Source: CAYMCJ01 sp964388985
GTDB lineage: Bacteria; Patescibacteriota; Patescibacteriia; Patescibacteriales; CAYMCJ01
Reading direction: 5' to 3'
Assembly (NCBI GenBank): GCA_964388985.1
Contig: CAYMCJ010000012.1
Span: 1-23,279, forward strand
DNA: 23,279 nucleotides
The notes below the pieces were generated by a model, which did not search any database, was not told the DNA's origin, and saw nothing but the letters and a program-made list of their open reading frames with translations. Below are positions 21,417 through 23,279 of this stretch, in pieces (position 1 is the stretch's first letter; every line of letters begins with the position of its first letter). Both the position numbers and the translations under genes were made by a program.

Positions 21417-21686
21417 ATGGACATAAAAGATGGAAGAAGGATAATAAATGAATTTATAGTAAGAATAAAGTCAATACAAGGGAGGCAGAAAGAAAAAATC
21501 AGGGAGGAAGTGCTTGATAAAGCAAAGGAGTATGTATTATCTGAATTATTGTTCATAGAAGTAGGCTCAGTAATAGATAAATATAGAAGAGAAATAAAAT
21601 TGACAGAAGGAATGTTAGTAGAAGAGATGTTAAGCGAGCTTGAAGATGCGAAATGGAGGCTATTTCGTAAAATGTTAGATGAATGA
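21417..21686 (+). CDS. Unknown 89-aa helical protein
   Basis: The protein is very rich in Lys, Arg and Glu, without cysteine, and appears almost wholly alpha-helical, with heptad-like spacing in IREEVLDKAKEYVLSELLFIEV and LTEGMLVEEMLSELEDAKW. No membrane segment or signal peptide is seen. AAAGGAGG (21403-21410) precedes the ATG. It follows the Cys-rich gene by 33 bp and ends in TGA. No family is recognised. A two-gene unit of a Cys-rich peptide plus a helical partner could suggest a complex, or a toxin-antitoxin-like or regulatory pair, but no motif confirms either. Confidence 0.65.
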   Translation: MDIKDGRRIINEFIVRIKSIQGRQKEKIREEVLDKAKEYVLSELLFIEVGSVIDKYRREIKLTEGMLVEEMLSELEDAKWRLFRKMLDE

Positions 21687-21714
21687 GAATATCGGAGGGT
21701 AAAAACATTCAAGG

Positions 21715-21741
21715 GGCTCAAAATAAAATATTTTTTGAGCC
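21715..21741 (+). terminator. Hairpin after the two-gene unit
   Basis: GGCTCAAAA (21715-21723) pairs with TTTTGAGCC (21733-21741). The tail is AAATTTATT, not a clean T-tract, so termination is likely but not certain. Confidence 0.55.
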
Positions 21742-21828
21742 AAATTTATTAATTAAAATATTATATATTTATAATTTATAGATTTATTTGAATTTGCTAT
21801 ATTTTACATTTAATTATAATTTTTAAAA

Positions 21829-21952
21829 AGGTAATTGGTAATTTATAGTAAATAATTGTAATTTGTAAAGAATTAATTTGTATTTTGGGGTTATATATAG
21901 AGTCACGGGATTCTATCGGTCCCCGGTTGCGACCGGGTCCCTCCAGAATGAC
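21829..21952 (+). repeat. Long direct repeat, right copy
   Basis: The AT-rich lead (GGTAATTGGTAATTTATAG and on) and the unit at 21904-21952 repeat the order seen at 20972-21086. The palindromic core is CCCGGT/ACCGGG within CACGGGATTCTATCGG and CCAGAATGAC. It ends 10 bp before the probable tig start. Confidence 0.6.
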
Positions 21953-21962
21953 ATAAGAAAAA

Positions 21963-23279
21963 ATGAAAGTAGAAAAAAANNNNNNNNNNNNNNNNNNNNN
22001 NNNNNNNNNNNNNNNNNNNNNNNNNNNNNNNNNNNNNNNNNNNNNNNNNNNNNNNNNNNNNNNNNNNNNNNNNNNNNNNGCCGTATATTAAAAAAGGCGC
22101 GGAAAAAGTATCAGAGGAGGTAAAAATTGACGGTTTTAGGCCGGGAAAAATTCCTTATGATGTTTTGAAGCAGAAAATAGGCGAGATGACGATATTGGAA
22201 GAAGCGGCCCGGATAGCTATAAATAAGACAATTGATAAAGCCATTAAAGAAAATGTTGACGGTCAGCCGGTTGGCCAGCCTCAAGTTAATATTATTAAAT
22301 TAGCGCCTGATAATCCGCTGGAATATAAGGTGGGGTTGGCCATACTTCCCGAAGTAAAATTAGGCAATTATAAAGAGGCAAAAATTAAACCCGCCAAAAC
22401 CGAAGTTAAAGACGGCGAAGTTGATAAGGCCATAGAACAGCTGCGCGAAATGAGGGCAAAAGAAATTATTTCCGATAAAGAAATAAAAATTACGGACAAA
22501 GTAATGGCCGGCATTGAGATGTTTTTAGATAATGTTCCGATTGAAGGCGGACAAAGCCAAGAGGCGGCCGTAATAATAGGCAAGGATTATTTTGTGCCCG
22601 GCTTTGGAGAAAAATTAATCGGCGCCAAAAAGGGAGAAACAAAAGAGTTTGAAATCCCCTACCCCAAAGATTATCACCAGCATAATTTAGCCGGCAAATT
22701 AGTTGAATTCAGGGTAAAAATAAAAGAAGTCTATAAGCGGGAGTTGCCGGGGCTGGACGATGAATTGGCCAAGAGCCTGGGGTTGAAAAGTTTTACCGAG
22801 CTTAAGGAAAATATTAAAAAAAATATGGAAGCGGAAAAAAAGCAGGCGGATGAACAGAAAACCGAAATTCAAATACTTAATAAAATTATGGAGAAAACCA
22901 AATTCGGGGATATTCCGGAGATGCTTATCAATCACGAGGCCGAATCAATGCTTCACGAGTTGGAGCACACAATTGAAAGTCAGGGCGGAAAGTTTGACGA
23001 TTATTTAGCAAGCTTAAAAAAAACCCGCGACCAGCTGATTTTAGATATGCTGCCGGACGCAGTTAAGCGGGTAAAAAGCGCGTTGCTGATTAGAGAAATT
23101 GCTTTAGCGGAAAAGATAAAAGTTGAACCAAAAGAAATTGACGAAGAAGTGGAAAGGTTAATTAAGCAATATAAGGGATATGAAAAGATTGAGGAGCGGG
23201 TAAAAGAACCGGGCTATAAAATGTATTTGCAAAATACAATGGTTAACAGGAAAGTGATAGATAAGCTGAAAGAGTGGAA
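21963..23279 (+). CDS. tig: Trigger factor, 3' end beyond the window, assembly gap near the 5' end
   Basis: Trigger factor is the ribosome-bound chaperone and peptidyl-prolyl isomerase for nascent chains. Before the gap an ATG at 21963 opens MKVEKK, which fits the usual MxVExK start. After the gap the frame from 22081 reads PYIKKGAEKVSEEV and IDGFRPGKIPYDV, the ribosome-docking signature. A PPIase (FKBP-like) domain follows, with VPGFGEKLIGAKKGE and YPKDYH, and then the long helical C-terminal arms starting near RELPGLDDELAKSLG. About 399 residues are seen after the gap, so only a short C-terminal piece is missing. The gap should hide about 20-30 residues, so its true size is probably below 100 bp. 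The two sides are in different frames as written, which the unknown gap length explains. No SD is seen. Confidence 0.92.
21980..22079. other. Assembly gap (100 N)
   Basis: Exactly 100 N marks a gap of unknown length. It follows repeat copies and lies within the 5' part of tig. Confidence 0.95.

Noticed and set aside
21683..21781. 32-codon ORF overlapping the stop of the 89-aa gene by ATGA
   Set aside because: The overlap looks like translational coupling, but the frame runs through the terminator hairpin at 21715-21741 and into AT-only DNA. The peptide has no credible features.

Overview
The window looks like part of a small, AT-rich bacterial genome of the Candidate Phyla Radiation (Patescibacteria), probably a metagenomic scaffold. 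This rests on overall gene style: low GC, short intergenic AT repeats, RNase Y and YmdB close together, a highly charged NusA, a membrane pyrophosphatase, a Trm9-like methyltransferase, and housekeeping genes that start a few bases after AT-rich DNA without a Shine-Dalgarno (SD) site. It is a lineage guess, not a proof. UGA is used as a stop by at least three genes, so the standard bacterial code applies. Two runs of exactly 100 N (17635-17734 and 21980-22079) are assembly gaps of unknown size.

Layout. 78-5071: purL and purM, consecutive steps of de novo purine synthesis; PurM is of the long Bacteroidetes-like type. 5171-6516: a Trm9-like methyltransferase and a small zincin metallopeptidase. 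6606-7254: a tRNA cluster (Arg-TCG, Met-CAT, Lys-CTT) littered with tRNA fragments and GC-rich palindromes. 7255-10462: a membrane/lipid block with a DedA protein, a GT4 glycosyltransferase, a PAP2_C (sphingomyelin-synthase-like) enzyme and an alpha/beta hydrolase. 10553-11059: a four-helix membrane protein with its own promoter and terminator. 11147-15823, minus strand: HU, YmdB phosphodiesterase, RNase Y and ClpP, interrupted by a plus-strand 62-aa gene and followed after clpP by a small ORF with an in-frame TGA. 16082-17888: nusA with an in-frame tandem array of palindromic repeats that spans the first gap. 17958-18833: three ferredoxin-like genes bounded by inverted repeats. 18922-20970: a K+-independent H+-pyrophosphatase. 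21213-21686: two small genes between long direct repeats. 21963-23279: trigger factor, with the second gap near its 5' end and its 3' end cut off by the window.

The main pattern is a split into two gene classes. Housekeeping genes have no SD. Every small or unfamiliar gene (10553, 12795, 15222 minus, 17958, 18206, 18486, 21213, 21417) has a perfect GGAGG-type site, and two of them have TTGACA-17 bp-TAtaAT-like promoters. Several of these genes sit between repeats, or interrupt conserved gene pairs such as rny-ymdB, so they look like inserted cassettes. A second theme is short palindromic elements that have entered genes: an 11-codon repeat in nusA, a hairpin in an hppA loop, a related palindrome splitting a tRNA 3' fragment, and a 163-bp MITE-like element whose terminal repeat supplies the ymdB stop codon.
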